The position numbers and the translations under genes were made by a program. Below, one piece after another: positions 53,342 through 61,339 of a stretch of 64,000 bases of DNA. The stretch is from Brachybacterium sp. UMB0905 (GTDB lineage Bacteria > Actinomycetota > Actinomycetes > Actinomycetales > Dermabacteraceae), in NCBI RefSeq assembly GCF_002871795.1, contig NZ_PNHL01000001.1, positions 73,803 through 137,802 of the forward strand, written 5' to 3'. Below the pieces are notes generated by a model. It was given only the letters and a program-made list of their open reading frames with translations. It was not told the origin of the DNA and ran no database searches. The stretch's first letter is position 1. Each line of letters starts with the position of its first letter.

Positions 53342-54069
53342 GCCCGCACGAGACCACGTTCACGCTGCGCGCCCCGGCCACGCATCCGCCGCATCGGGGC
53401 GTGTTCATCTCCTTCGAAGGCGGGGACGGCGCCGGCAAGACCACGCAGATGCAGATGCTGCACGATCACCTGGTCACCGAACGCTCCGTTGCCGAGGATC
53501 TGATCCTCACCACCCGCGAGCCCGGCGGCACACCGCTCGGGGAAGCGATCCGCGAGCTGCTGCTGCATGGCGAGCATGTGGATGCGCGCGCCGAAGCGCT
53601 GATGTACGCGGCGGACCGCGCCCATCACATCGCCACCGTCGTGCGCCCCCACCTCTCGCGCGGCGGCCTCGTGCTCTCGGACCGCTACCTGGATTCCTCG
53701 ATCGCCTACCAGGGCGCCGGGCGGGATCTGGAGCCCGAGGACATCGGCTCGCTGTCGCACTGGGCGGTGGGCGGGCTGATGCCGCATCGGACGATCCTGC
53801 TGGATGTACCGCCGCGCACCCTCGATGAGCGCCGCAGCCCGGAGGGCCGCGACCGCCTCGAGGAGGCGGGCCTGGAGTTCCATGAGGCGGTGCGCGAGGA
53901 GTTCCTCGAGCTCGCCCGGACGGACCCCGGAAGGTTCCGGGTGATCGATGGGACGCTGCCGCGCGAGGAGGTGCACGCCCAGGTGCTCGAGGGCGTCGCC
54001 GAGGTGCTGGCCCTGTTCGACCCCACCTTCGAGCCCGCGGAGCCGCCGCGTCGCCGGGACGAGGAATGA
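53338..54069 (+). CDS. tmk: Thymidylate kinase
   Basis: A 243-residue kinase that makes dTDP. The P-loop is FEGGDGAGKTT (about residue 25), TREPGGTPLGEAIRELLL is the DR/E-loop region and DRYLDSSIAYQGAG the dTMP-site motif. The N-terminus has about 20 extra residues. It overlaps the upstream oxidoreductase and the downstream holB by four bases each. The tmk-holB pairing is a common actinobacterial arrangement. Confidence 0.96.
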   Translation: MSPHETTFTLRAPATHPPHRGVFISFEGGDGAGKTTQMQMLHDHLVTERSVAEDLILTTREPGGTPLGEAIRELLLHGEHVDARAEALMYAADRAHHIATVVRPHLSRGGLVLSDRYLDSSIAYQGAGRDLEPEDIGSLSHWAVGGLMPHRTILLDVPPRTLDERRSPEGRDRLEEAGLEFHEAVREEFLELARTDPGRFRVIDGTLPREEVHAQVLEGVAEVLALFDPTFEPAEPPRRRDEE

Positions 54070-55244
54070 GCACGCGGACCATCACCCACCCGGCCCCGCC
54101 CCTCGAGGGGGTGTGGTCCGATGTGGTGGGCCAGGAGGCGGCGGTCGCGCAGTTCCGACGGGCCGCCTCCCCGGAGGGGTCGCTCGCCCAGGCGTGGCTG
54201 GTCACCGGGCCGCCCGGTTCCGGCCGCTCCACCGCCGCGCGGGCCTTCGCCGCCACGCTGCAGTGCGAGCACCGAACCGGCTGCGGGGCCTGCGCGGCCT
54301 GCCGCACCGTGCTGGCGGGCACGCACCCGGATGTCACCGTGGTCGCGACCGACAAGCTGTCGATCGCGAAGGAGGAGGTGCGGGCGCTGGTGATGACCGC
54401 GCAGCGCGCCCCCGCGACGGGTCGGCATCGGGTGCTGATCGTCGAGGACGCGGACCGCATGAGCCCGGGCACCTTCAACGTGCTGCTGAAGTCGATCGAG
54501 GAGCCGCCGCCGTCGACGGTGTGGATGCTGTGCGCCCCGTCGGCGGAGGATCTGGCCCCCACGATCCGTTCCCGCTGCCGCCTGGTGACCCTCACGGTCC
54601 CGGGGGCCGATGTGGTGGCTGAGCTGCTGCGTCGCCGCGACGGGGTAGAGGAGCAGCTGGCGCTGCGGGCGGCCCGGGCCGCGCAGGGGCATATCGGGCT
54701 CGCGCTGCGCTACGCCACCCAGGAGGGGGCGCTCGCGGCGCGCGAGCAGTCCGCCCGCACACTGCTGGGGCTGCGCTCGGCGGGGCAGGCGGTGCTCGCC
54801 GCGCAGGAACTCGTGGACCGCGCGACCGCGGAGGCGAAGGAGCACGCCGACCAGGTCGCTGCGGAAGAGCGGGAGCGGTTCCTGCGCTCCGCGGGGATCG
54901 AGGACGGGAAGGTGCCGCCGGCGCTACGCAGCCAGCTCAAGCAGCTCGAGGATGATGCCAAGCGTCGCCAGACCCGTCTGGTGCGCGATGTGCTGGACCG
55001 CTACCTGCTGGATGCGCATTCGGTGCTGCGCGATGTGCTGGGTCGGCAGCTCGGCACCGGCGGTGAGCTTGTGAACCTCGAGGTCGAGCCGGAGATCGAT
55101 CAGGCGGCCCGGGCCGGGGATGGCCGAGTCACACTGGGGCTGCTGGATGGGGTGCAGACCGCGCGCGAGCGCATCGCTGGGAACGTCCCGCCGCTGCTGG
55201 CGATCGAGGCGCTGCTGGCGCGGATCGCAATCTCGCTGCGCTGA
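54066..55244 (+). CDS. holB: DNA polymerase III delta' subunit
   Basis: A 392-residue clamp-loader subunit. The P-loop is altered to GPPGSGRST (Arg for Lys, about residue 48), as expected for a delta' that does not hydrolyse ATP. The zinc module CEHRTGCGACAAC is at about residue 68-80, followed by the SRC-like SRCR of the sensor helix (IRSRCRLVT). It loads the sliding clamp together with DnaX and delta. It overlaps tmk by four bases. The C-terminal part is Ala/Glu-rich helices. Confidence 0.94.
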   Translation: MSTRTITHPAPPLEGVWSDVVGQEAAVAQFRRAASPEGSLAQAWLVTGPPGSGRSTAARAFAATLQCEHRTGCGACAACRTVLAGTHPDVTVVATDKLSIAKEEVRALVMTAQRAPATGRHRVLIVEDADRMSPGTFNVLLKSIEEPPPSTVWMLCAPSAEDLAPTIRSRCRLVTLTVPGADVVAELLRRRDGVEEQLALRAARAAQGHIGLALRYATQEGALAAREQSARTLLGLRSAGQAVLAAQELVDRATAEAKEHADQVAAEERERFLRSAGIEDGKVPPALRSQLKQLEDDAKRRQTRLVRDVLDRYLLDAHSVLRDVLGRQLGTGGELVNLEVEPEIDQAARAGDGRVTLGLLDGVQTARERIAGNVPPLLAIEALLARIAISLR

Positions 55245-55282
55245 GATGAACGCGGCAGGACTGCTGCGCCGAAGCCCGGGTC

Positions 55283-56344
55283 TCAGACCACGCCCGGGGT
55301 GTCCGCGCCGTCAGCCGACTCGGCCCCGCTGTCCTCCGCGCCGCCCGCAGGCTTCTTCTCCGCGGTCTTCGACTTCTCGTCCTGATGGGCGGGCGTCTCG
55401 GTGGTGTCCTCGGGGGAATCCGCCTCCGGGAGCTCCGCGGATGCAGGCGGCTGCTCCTGCGCAGCGGGCTGCTCAGCCTGCCCAGGCTCAGCGCCCTCTG
55501 CCTTGGCATCGTCCGCCGCGGGCTCGGTCGGCTGATCCTGCGCCGCGGGTTTCTGCTGGAACTCCACCTCCAGCTCGTCCACGATCACGCCCTCGCTGCG
55601 GGGGATCTCGCGGCCCATGGATTCCTCGCGCCCGGTCTCGGAGTGCGCCCCGCAACCATACTGCAGGTGGACCACGCGCCCATCGGCCGGGGACCACTCA
55701 TTGGTGCACACGCCAAACTGTCCGCGCAGCGACCCGGCGAGCTGGGTGAAGAATCCGCAGCTGGTGCAGTGCGCGGGGACGGTGCCCTTGCGGCCGCGAC
55801 GTGAGGTGGGCCGGGGACCGAAGTCGCCCTCGAGCCAGCGTTCGGCGGCGTCGCCGCGCCCCTCCGGGGAGAGCACGCGCACGCGCCCCAGGCCCAGCTC
55901 CCACTGGGCTACGCGATCCTCGTCCTCTTCGCCGGTGGACTCATAGCCGTGCTCGAGCCGCGGGTCATATTCGCGGTAGGGCAGGAGGTCATCGACCCCC
56001 ACATCATCGGGGCGCAGACGCTCCGACCAGGGCTCCCACTCGGGGGCGAGGATCGCGTCCTCGCCCGGCAGCAGCGCGGTCTCCGCCACCGTCGCGACCT
56101 TCGCGCGGGGCGCGCGGGCCAGCACCACCACCCACGACCAGCCGCGATACCCGGGCATGGTGCATTCGAAGACGTGCGTGACCAGCCGGTCAGCGCTCGC
56201 CTCGGCGCGCAGATGCTCACCGACCTGGCCGGGCTCGGTGACCTCCGCGAGCGCCTCGCGGGCCAGCTCCACGGCCTCCGCGGCGATCTGGTCGAGCTTG
56301 GGCCGGGCGGTGCGGCGGCGCGTGGTGGTGGACGGTGACGTCAT
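55283..56344 (-). CDS. DUF3027 family protein
   Basis: A 353-residue actinobacterial protein. The N-terminal two-thirds has conserved segments (HVFECTMPGYRGWSWVVVLAR, WEPWSERLRPDDVGVDDLLPYREYDPRLEHGYE), then CTSCGFF and VCTNEWSPADGRVVHLQYGCGAHSE, with four Cys that may bind zinc. The last 110 residues are acidic and disordered. It starts three bases after the cold-shock gene, in one operon. DUF3027 has no known function; the Cys cluster and its partner hint at nucleic-acid binding (inference). Confidence 0.85.
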   Translation of the reverse strand: MTSPSTTTRRRTARPKLDQIAAEAVELAREALAEVTEPGQVGEHLRAEASADRLVTHVFECTMPGYRGWSWVVVLARAPRAKVATVAETALLPGEDAILAPEWEPWSERLRPDDVGVDDLLPYREYDPRLEHGYESTGEEDEDRVAQWELGLGRVRVLSPEGRGDAAERWLEGDFGPRPTSRRGRKGTVPAHCTSCGFFTQLAGSLRGQFGVCTNEWSPADGRVVHLQYGCGAHSETGREESMGREIPRSEGVIVDELEVEFQQKPAAQDQPTEPAADDAKAEGAEPGQAEQPAAQEQPPASAELPEADSPEDTTETPAHQDEKSKTAEKKPAGGAEDSGAESADGADTPGVV

Positions 56345-56347
56345 GTC

Positions 56348-56734
56348 TCAGGCCTCGAAGTTGTCCGCGACGGCGCGCAGCACGGTGGCGATCTTCTGGG
56401 AGTGCCCGCGGTCGGGGTAGCGGCCCTTGCGCAGCCCGTTGGAGGCGTCATCCAGCAGACGGATGAGGTCCTCGACCATGCCGGCCATGTCCTCGGGCTT
56501 GGCGCGGCGGGCACGGGAGATCGAGGGCACCGGGTCCACCAGCTGCAGGGACAGCACCTGGGGGCCGCGCCGACCGTCGACCATGTCGAAGTCCACGCGC
56601 GTGCCCGGACGCAGCGTGGTCACCCCGTCGGGGAGGTTCGTGGCGTGCACGTAGACGCTCTGGCCGTCCTCCTCGTCGAGGATGAAGCCGAAGCCCTTCT
56701 CGGCGTCGTAGAACTTCACCTTGCCGCGTGGCAC
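56348..56734 (-). CDS. Cold-shock domain protein with C-terminal extension
   Basis: A 128-residue protein. The first 67 residues are a cold-shock domain with RNP1 (KGFGFI) and RNP2 (VYVHATNL). The 60-residue tail (SRARRAKPEDMAGMVEDLIRLLDDASNGLRKGRY) is helical and typical of actinobacterial CspB-like proteins rather than short Csps. It binds single-stranded nucleic acid. A GTG start follows AAAGGA; TAGACT (56788-56793) is a possible -10 about 55 bases upstream. It leads the DUF3027 gene. Confidence 0.92.
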   Translation of the reverse strand: MPRGKVKFYDAEKGFGFILDEEDGQSVYVHATNLPDGVTTLRPGTRVDFDMVDGRRGPQVLSLQLVDPVPSISRARRAKPEDMAGMVEDLIRLLDDASNGLRKGRYPDRGHSQKIATVLRAVADNFEA

Positions 56735-56870
56735 CTGGATCCCATTCCTTTATCTGCTGCGGGGCCGGGGGCTCCCGGCATCGGGTGAGTCTATCGTGCG
56801 GTCCCCACGCCGCGGCGGGCCCTCGGAGGGGAGGTGATGGGCACCACCGCGCGCCCTCCGCCGATCCTGC

Positions 56871-57566
56871 TCAGCGGCGTCGGCGCCCGGGTGGGATGTC
56901 CCGCAGCGGCACGTTCCCGCCGACCACCTCAAGCCCCACCCCGGCGAGCACCTGCTCGAGGATCATCGCGGTGAAACCCCAGATGAACGCATCGCCGGGC
57001 AGGTCGAACACCGGCCCCACGTCCCGGCCGTCCAGTCGCCCGCGCGCATGCCGCGCCGGGTCGGTCAGGGACGCCCCGCCCACCAGCGGCGCCCACACCA
57101 GGCGCTCCACCTCGACCGGGTCATGCGGGCCGAGCGTCGGGATCTGCGGGGACCAGCTGAGCACGGGCGTGACCTCCTGCGCACGCCACGGCATGGGGAT
57201 CGGTGCGAAGGCCCCCAGCACCTTGGCGTCCGATGGGTCGAGCCCCGTCTCCTCCTGCGCTTCCCGCAACGCCGTGTGCACCACGTCGTGATCGTCCGGC
57301 TCGACGCCACCGCCGGGCAGGGCGAACTGGCCCGGCTGGGAGCGCAGCTGATGCCCGCGCTCCTCGAGCAGCAGATGCGCGTGCGCTGCGGACTCTCCTG
57401 CGAGGTGGATCAGCACGGCGCTGCGCCGCACGTCGCGCGCGGGTGGCAGCTGCTCTCGTGCGCCTGCCCGATCCAGCAGCACCTCCCCGCGGGCGGCCCG
57501 GGTGGCCAGGGGGTGCAGGTAAGCGGGCACCGTATCGGGGCCGACGGGGGGCTGCGCCCGCCTCAC
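56871..57566 (-). CDS. CoA-pyrophosphatase-type NUDIX hydrolase
   Basis: A 231-residue protein with the NUDIX box GGGVEPDDHDVVHTALREAQEETGL (described here in short parts: GGGVEPDDHD, then TALREAQEETGL) and LLLEERGHQLRSQPGQFALPGG, the UPF0035 pattern of CoA diphosphatases. It would split CoA to 3',5'-ADP and 4'-phosphopantetheine. The GTG start overlaps the nth stop (GTGA), so the pair is co-translated, as in many Actinobacteria. Confidence 0.85.
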   Translation of the reverse strand: MRRAQPPVGPDTVPAYLHPLATRAARGEVLLDRAGAREQLPPARDVRRSAVLIHLAGESAAHAHLLLEERGHQLRSQPGQFALPGGGVEPDDHDVVHTALREAQEETGLDPSDAKVLGAFAPIPMPWRAQEVTPVLSWSPQIPTLGPHDPVEVERLVWAPLVGGASLTDPARHARGRLDGRDVGPVFDLPGDAFIWGFTAMILEQVLAGVGLEVVGGNVPLRDIPPGRRRR

Positions 57567-58255
57567 GCCTGCTCCCCCGCGCTCGGGCAGAGGTCCGCGA
57601 GCACGCAGGTGCCGCAGCGCGGCGCGCGGGCGGTGCACACGCGACGCCCGTGCAGGATCAGCCGCAGCCCCAGCACCGTGAGGTTCTCGGCGTCGGCGCC
57701 GGTGCCCCGGGCCTGCAGGCGCTGCGTGACGTCCTGCTCCACGTGCCGCGGATCGGTGCGTTCGCTCCAGCCCAGGCGCCGGGCGAGGCGGCCGACGTGG
57801 GTGTCCACCGCGAGCAGCGAGTGGCCGAACCAGGCGCCGCGCACCACATGGGCGGTCTTGCGGCCCACCCCGGGCAGGGCTTCGAGGGCCGTCTGGTCAT
57901 CGGGCACCTGCCCGTCGTGCGCGGTCAGGAGACCGCGGGCGAGGCCGATCACGCGCCGGGCCCGCGTGGGTCCCATCCCGAGCGGCCGCAGCACCGCAGC
58001 GACGTCGCCCTCCTCGGCTCCGGCGAGTGTGGCGGGGCCCGGCCAGCGGGAGAACAGCTCGGGGGTCACCTGGTTGACGCGCACATCGGTGGTCTGGGCG
58101 GACAGGACCGTCGCGACCAGGAGTTCGAAGGCATCGCGATGGTCCAGCTCGGTGCGGGCGTCCGGGTGCTCCGCGGCGAGGCGGCGCGCCACCTCCGCAG
58201 GATCGGCGGCGGCACCGGCGCGGCGCGCGGGCTCACGGGCGGCGGTCTCGGACAT
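57563..58255 (-). CDS. nth: Endonuclease III
   Basis: A 230-residue DNA glycosylase/AP lyase for oxidised pyrimidines. The helix-hairpin-helix reads LPGVGRKTAHVV with the catalytic Lys, VDTHVGRLARRLG has the catalytic Asp, and the iron-sulfur ligands are C-x6-C-x2-C-x5-C near the C-terminus. The start at 58255 follows GGAAGGAG. It is divergent from the crp gene, as Rv3674c and Rv3676 are in M. tuberculosis. Confidence 0.95.
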   Translation of the reverse strand: MSETAAREPARRAGAAADPAEVARRLAAEHPDARTELDHRDAFELLVATVLSAQTTDVRVNQVTPELFSRWPGPATLAGAEEGDVAAVLRPLGMGPTRARRVIGLARGLLTAHDGQVPDDQTALEALPGVGRKTAHVVRGAWFGHSLLAVDTHVGRLARRLGWSERTDPRHVEQDVTQRLQARGTGADAENLTVLGLRLILHGRRVCTARAPRCGTCVLADLCPSAGEQA

Positions 58256-58345
58256 GCCGATGCTCCTTCCGGGCGGGCAGTCGCGGGTGATCGGGGCCCA
58301 GGCGCGGTAGGGTTCTTCCATCATGTGATCGTCACCACCGGGTGC

Positions 58346-58361
58346 GGTGGTCCCGGTCACA
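58346..58361. promoter_or_regulatory. Candidate Crp/GlxR half-matched site
   Basis: GGTGG-N6-TCACA has one perfect half of the TGTGA-N6-TCACA consensus and a two-mismatch left half, in the nth/crp intergenic region. Autoregulation is plausible but weakly supported. Confidence 0.3.
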
Positions 58362-58412
58362 GCCGCACCGCACACGGCCCCGCGCATCGGGGCCCCGCAT
58401 CCAGGAGGTTCC

Positions 58413-59090
58413 GTGGACGAGAACATCGTACGGTCGTCGCCCCTGTTCGCCGCGCTCGACGAGGACGGCAAGCAGGCCGTGCTGGCGTCGATGAAGCAGG
58501 AGGACTACCACCGCAGCGCGGTGATCTTCCGGGAGGGTGATCCGGGAGATCGGCTGTTCATCATCGGCTCGGGCAAGGTGAAGGTGGGCCATGCCTCCGG
58601 GGATGGGCGCGAGAATCTGCTGGCGGTCCTGGGCCCCGGCGAGACCCTCGGCGAGCTGTCCCTGTTCGATCCGGCCCCGCGCAATGCGACCGCCACCGTG
58701 GTGGCCGAGTCGACCCTGTACTCGCTGAGCCAGCAGGATCTGTACCGGGTCCTGGCCCAGCGCCCCGAGGTGGCCCGTCACCTGCTGGCCTCGCTCGCCC
58801 GGCGTCTGCGCAAGACCAATGAATCCCTCGCGGATCTGGTGTTCGCCGACGTCCCCGGCCGCGTGGCCAAGAACGTGCTGGACCTGGCCCAGCGCTTCGG
58901 CCGCCAGACCGATGACGGCGTGATGGTGGCCCACGGCCTCACCCAGGAGGAGCTGGCCCAGCTGGTGGGCGCCTCCCGCGAGACAGTCAACAAGGCTCTG
59001 GCGGACTTCGCCTCGCGCGGCTGGATCCGTCTGGAGGCCCGCGCCGTGCTGATCCTGGACGTGGAGCGTCTGCGCCGCCGCGCACGCTGA
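58413..59090 (+). CDS. crp: Crp/Fnr-family global regulator (GlxR-like)
   Basis: A 225-residue cyclic-nucleotide-responsive regulator. The cNMP domain (about residues 1-120) has GELSLFDPAPRNATATVV, where Glu, Arg and Thr contact cAMP. The C-terminal winged helix reads LTQEELAQLVGASRETVNKALADF. Strong similarity in length and pattern to GlxR and M. tuberculosis Crp. GTG 58413 follows AGGAGG; the longer frame from 58347 is rejected. It probably controls many carbon genes, though targets are unproven here. Confidence 0.93.
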   Translation: MDENIVRSSPLFAALDEDGKQAVLASMKQEDYHRSAVIFREGDPGDRLFIIGSGKVKVGHASGDGRENLLAVLGPGETLGELSLFDPAPRNATATVVAESTLYSLSQQDLYRVLAQRPEVARHLLASLARRLRKTNESLADLVFADVPGRVAKNVLDLAQRFGRQTDDGVMVAHGLTQEELAQLVGASRETVNKALADFASRGWIRLEARAVLILDVERLRRRAR

Positions 59091-59101
59091 CCCCGCCCGA
59101 T

Positions 59102-59141
59102 CAGAACGCCCCCGCCGAGCTGTCTCGACGGGGGCGTTCTG
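59102..59141. terminator. Strong terminator between crp and the MBL gene
   Basis: CAGAACGCCCCCG and CGGGGGCGTTCTG form the stem, extended by CGAG/CTCG, with a short loop and T-rich sequence (TTGCC) after it. It lies between convergent genes. Confidence 0.9.
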
Positions 59142-59173
59142 TTGCCTATGGTTCAGGAGCGGCCGACGGGTGC

Positions 59174-59989
59174 TCAGCCACCCTCGGTCAGGTGCGCGAG
59201 GATCGCCCGCAGCGTGTGGCGGGCGGGCTCATGCAGCTCCTCGGCGAGGTCCGGCCCGTAGACGACGCGCAGCAGACGGTCCAGGGTCAGCACGCCGACG
59301 GAACGGGCCCGGCGCACCTGGTCGATCCGCTCGCGGCGGTGGGCGATCTGCTGTTCGAGCACCTCGACCGCCTCGTGCGGGCCCTCGATCGCGGGCCCGT
59401 GGCCGGGGTGGATCGAACCGATGCGCCCGTCGATCGTCATGGCGCGCAGGATCGCGAGGCTCTGCAGATGCTCCGCGACCGAGCCCCCGTGCTCAGGGAT
59501 CAGCACGGTGGAGGAGCCGCCGAGCAAGGTGTCGCCGCTGAGCAGGCGCCCGCCGTCGAGCAGCACGCACACGGAGTCATCGGTGTGCCCGGGGGTGTGG
59601 ATGATGTGGCCGACGGTGCCGTGCGCGCCGATCAGCTGGGAGGGCAGCGGATCGGATCCCGCGACCCGCTGCTGATCAGCGGCCCACAGCGGCACCGCGT
59701 GGCCGCTGCGTGCTCCGAGCCGACGGGCGAGCGCCGCCGCTCCGGCGGCGTGGTCCTCGTGATGGTGGGTGACCAGGACCCCGCGGGGATGGGTGCCCTC
59801 GCAGCACAGCAGCAGCTCGGCCAGGTGCTCGGGGTCCCGGGGGCCGGGGTCCACCACCCAGGAGTCGTCATCGTCGCGGACGACATAGGAGACGGTCCCC
59901 GTGAGTGTCATCGGCCCGGGGTTGTCGGCCCGGACCGCGATCAGCTCGACCGGCGGGGCGTCGGGGGCCCGCAGCGGCTCCTCCGGCAC
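59174..59989 (-). CDS. Metallo-beta-lactamase fold hydrolase
   Basis: A 271-residue protein of the Rv3677c type. VTHHHEDHAAG gives the metal-binding H-x-H-x-D-H (about residue 74), IHTPGHTDDSV the second His, LLSGDTLLGG the Asp and SIHPGHGP the last His. A C-terminal helical domain of about 60 residues follows. I chose the GTG at 59989, five bases after the ridA stop; a longer frame to 60265 lies inside ridA. Substrate unknown. Confidence 0.85.
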   Translation of the reverse strand: MPEEPLRAPDAPPVELIAVRADNPGPMTLTGTVSYVVRDDDDSWVVDPGPRDPEHLAELLLCCEGTHPRGVLVTHHHEDHAAGAAALARRLGARSGHAVPLWAADQQRVAGSDPLPSQLIGAHGTVGHIIHTPGHTDDSVCVLLDGGRLLSGDTLLGGSSTVLIPEHGGSVAEHLQSLAILRAMTIDGRIGSIHPGHGPAIEGPHEAVEVLEQQIAHRRERIDQVRRARSVGVLTLDRLLRVVYGPDLAEELHEPARHTLRAILAHLTEGG

Positions 59990-59994
59990 GGCGC

Positions 59995-60519
59995 TCAGGG
60001 GGTCAGCGGGGTGTGCAGCTCGACCAGGAGGTCCACCTCCACGGGCGAGTCCAGCGGCAGCACCGCGACACCCACGGCGGAGCGAGCATGCTGCCCGGCA
60101 GAGCCGAACAGGCTGCCCAGCAGTTCGCTGGCGCCGTTGATGACACCGGGCTGGGCGGTGAAATCCGGGGCGGAGGCCACATAGCCGGTCAGCTTGACGA
60201 CCTTGGCGATGCGGTCCAGGTCTCCGATCAGCGCCTCGATCGCCGCCAGGGCGTTGAGGCAGCACGTGGCGGCCAGCTGCTTCGCCTGCTCCTCGGTCAC
60301 CTCGGCCCCGACCTTGCCGCGCTGCGGCAGCTCGCCGTCCACGAAGGGCAGCTGCCCGGAGGTGTGGACGTGGGAGCCGCTGAGCACGGCCGGAACATAG
60401 GACGCCACGGGCGCGGCGACGGTGGGCAGGCTCAGCCCGAGCTCGGTCAGGCGCGCGCGGGTGCGCGGGCTGGCGGAATGCTGGAGCGCGGGAGTGGTCT
60501 CGGTGCTCTGCTCGCTCAT
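59995..60519 (-). CDS. RidA/YjgF-family protein
   Basis: A 174-residue member of the RidA superfamily, which removes reactive enamines and imines. GSHVHTSGQLPFVDGELP, then NALAAIEALIGDLDRIAKVVKLTGYVAS, and the arginine-site region QHARSAVGVAVLPLDSPVEVDLLVEL are seen. An N-terminal extension of about 20 residues precedes the fold. It lies between the DUF4177 gene (three bases upstream) and the MBL gene. Confidence 0.88.
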   Translation of the reverse strand: MSEQSTETTPALQHSASPRTRARLTELGLSLPTVAAPVASYVPAVLSGSHVHTSGQLPFVDGELPQRGKVGAEVTEEQAKQLAATCCLNALAAIEALIGDLDRIAKVVKLTGYVASAPDFTAQPGVINGASELLGSLFGSAGQHARSAVGVAVLPLDSPVEVDLLVELHTPLTP

Positions 60520-60522
60520 CGC

Positions 60523-60693
60523 TCAGACCTCGCTGCGGGGACGCTTGAGGTAGGCGACCAGGTTCTCCGGGTTCGGGCCAGGCACCACCTGGACGAGCTC
60601 CCAGCCCTCATCGCCGTAGTTGTCGAGGATCTGCTTGGTCGCGTGGATCAGCAGGGGGACGGTCAGGTACTCCCAACGGGTCACAGTGCTCAT
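60523..60693 (-). CDS. Small DUF4177 protein (56 aa)
   Basis: A 56-residue protein containing WEYLTVPLLIHATKQILDNYGDEGWELVQVV and ending YLKRPRSEV, the DUF4177 pattern. It is too short for many gene callers. Its stop lies three bases before the ridA start, so it is the first gene of a DUF4177-ridA-MBL operon, matching Rv3678A-Rv3678c-Rv3677c in M. tuberculosis. Confidence 0.88.
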   Translation of the reverse strand: MSTVTRWEYLTVPLLIHATKQILDNYGDEGWELVQVVPGPNPENLVAYLKRPRSEV

Positions 60694-60724
60694 GGCAGGA
60701 GCCTACCGCCGCGCGGAGGGGACA

Positions 60725-61045
60725 TCATGCGCCGGATCGCACCCCGGCGCCGACCACCTGACGGGAGGCCTCCATGAGCGCCGCCCGCCAGTCGGTGACG
60801 TCGGGGTTGCGGCGCAGCAGCCGACGACGTTCACGCTCGGTCATGCCGCCCCACACGCCGTAGTCCACCCGGTTGTCCAGGGCGTCGGCCAAGCACTCAG
60901 TGCGCACGGGGCAGCTGGTGCAGGCAGCTTTGACGGCGTTCTGCTCGGCCCCCTGGACGAAGAAGTGGTCTGGATCCATCGAGACGCACGCCCCGCGCGT
61001 GGCCCAGCTGGAGTCGGCATCGATGGAGGTTCCCACGATGGTCAT
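60725..61045 (-). CDS. WhiB-family iron-sulfur regulator
   Basis: A 106-residue WhiB. Cys20, Cys42, Cys45 and Cys51 can hold a [4Fe-4S] cluster; GVWGG (63-67) and the basic tail ERERRRLLRRN follow. By position next to a PASTA penicillin-binding protein and a ridA/DUF4177 group it corresponds to whiB4 of M. tuberculosis, a redox-responsive regulator; a WhiB1-type role cannot be excluded. The start is preceded by AAGGGGAAAGGGA. A promoter with TTGCGC-N17-TACAGT lies upstream. Confidence 0.88.
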   Translation of the reverse strand: MTIVGTSIDADSSWATRGACVSMDPDHFFVQGAEQNAVKAACTSCPVRTECLADALDNRVDYGVWGGMTERERRRLLRRNPDVTDWRAALMEASRQVVGAGVRSGA

Positions 61046-61339
61046 CTGGTCCCTTTCCCCTTACGGCGGGTCGACGGTGACCCGCGGCATCGCTGCCCAC
61101 TGTAAAGAGAGCACCGCCACAGCGCAAAACGCCGCGGATCTCCCCACATCGGGAGCCTTGACGTGCTAATGGATTCAACGCGCCGACGCCCGCCGTCTGC
61201 ACCGCACGACGCTGCTGCATGCGACGGACAGCCCTGCGGGGCCATGGAAAGCATGACCAGCGTTGCTATCTGGTGAAGATTCCGCGGGGGCGTGGCACGC
61301 CTCATGGCCGCTGGCAGGACTGCTGCGTACATTGATCTC
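61046..61339. other. Divergent promoter region, whiB and pbp
   Basis: No gene is seen. It holds the whiB promoter (61099-61127, listed below) and, on the plus strand, TACATT (61328-61333) six bases before the pbp ATG. Confidence 0.7.
61099..61127 (-). promoter_or_regulatory. Sigma-70-type promoter of whiB
   Basis: On the minus strand TTGCGC (61122-61127) and TACAGT (61099-61104) are 17 bases apart. This predicts a 5' leader of about 47 bases before the whiB start. Confidence 0.65.

Noticed and set aside
58324..58336. TGTGATCGTCACC as a Crp site
   Set aside because: The half-sites are separated by three bases instead of six.
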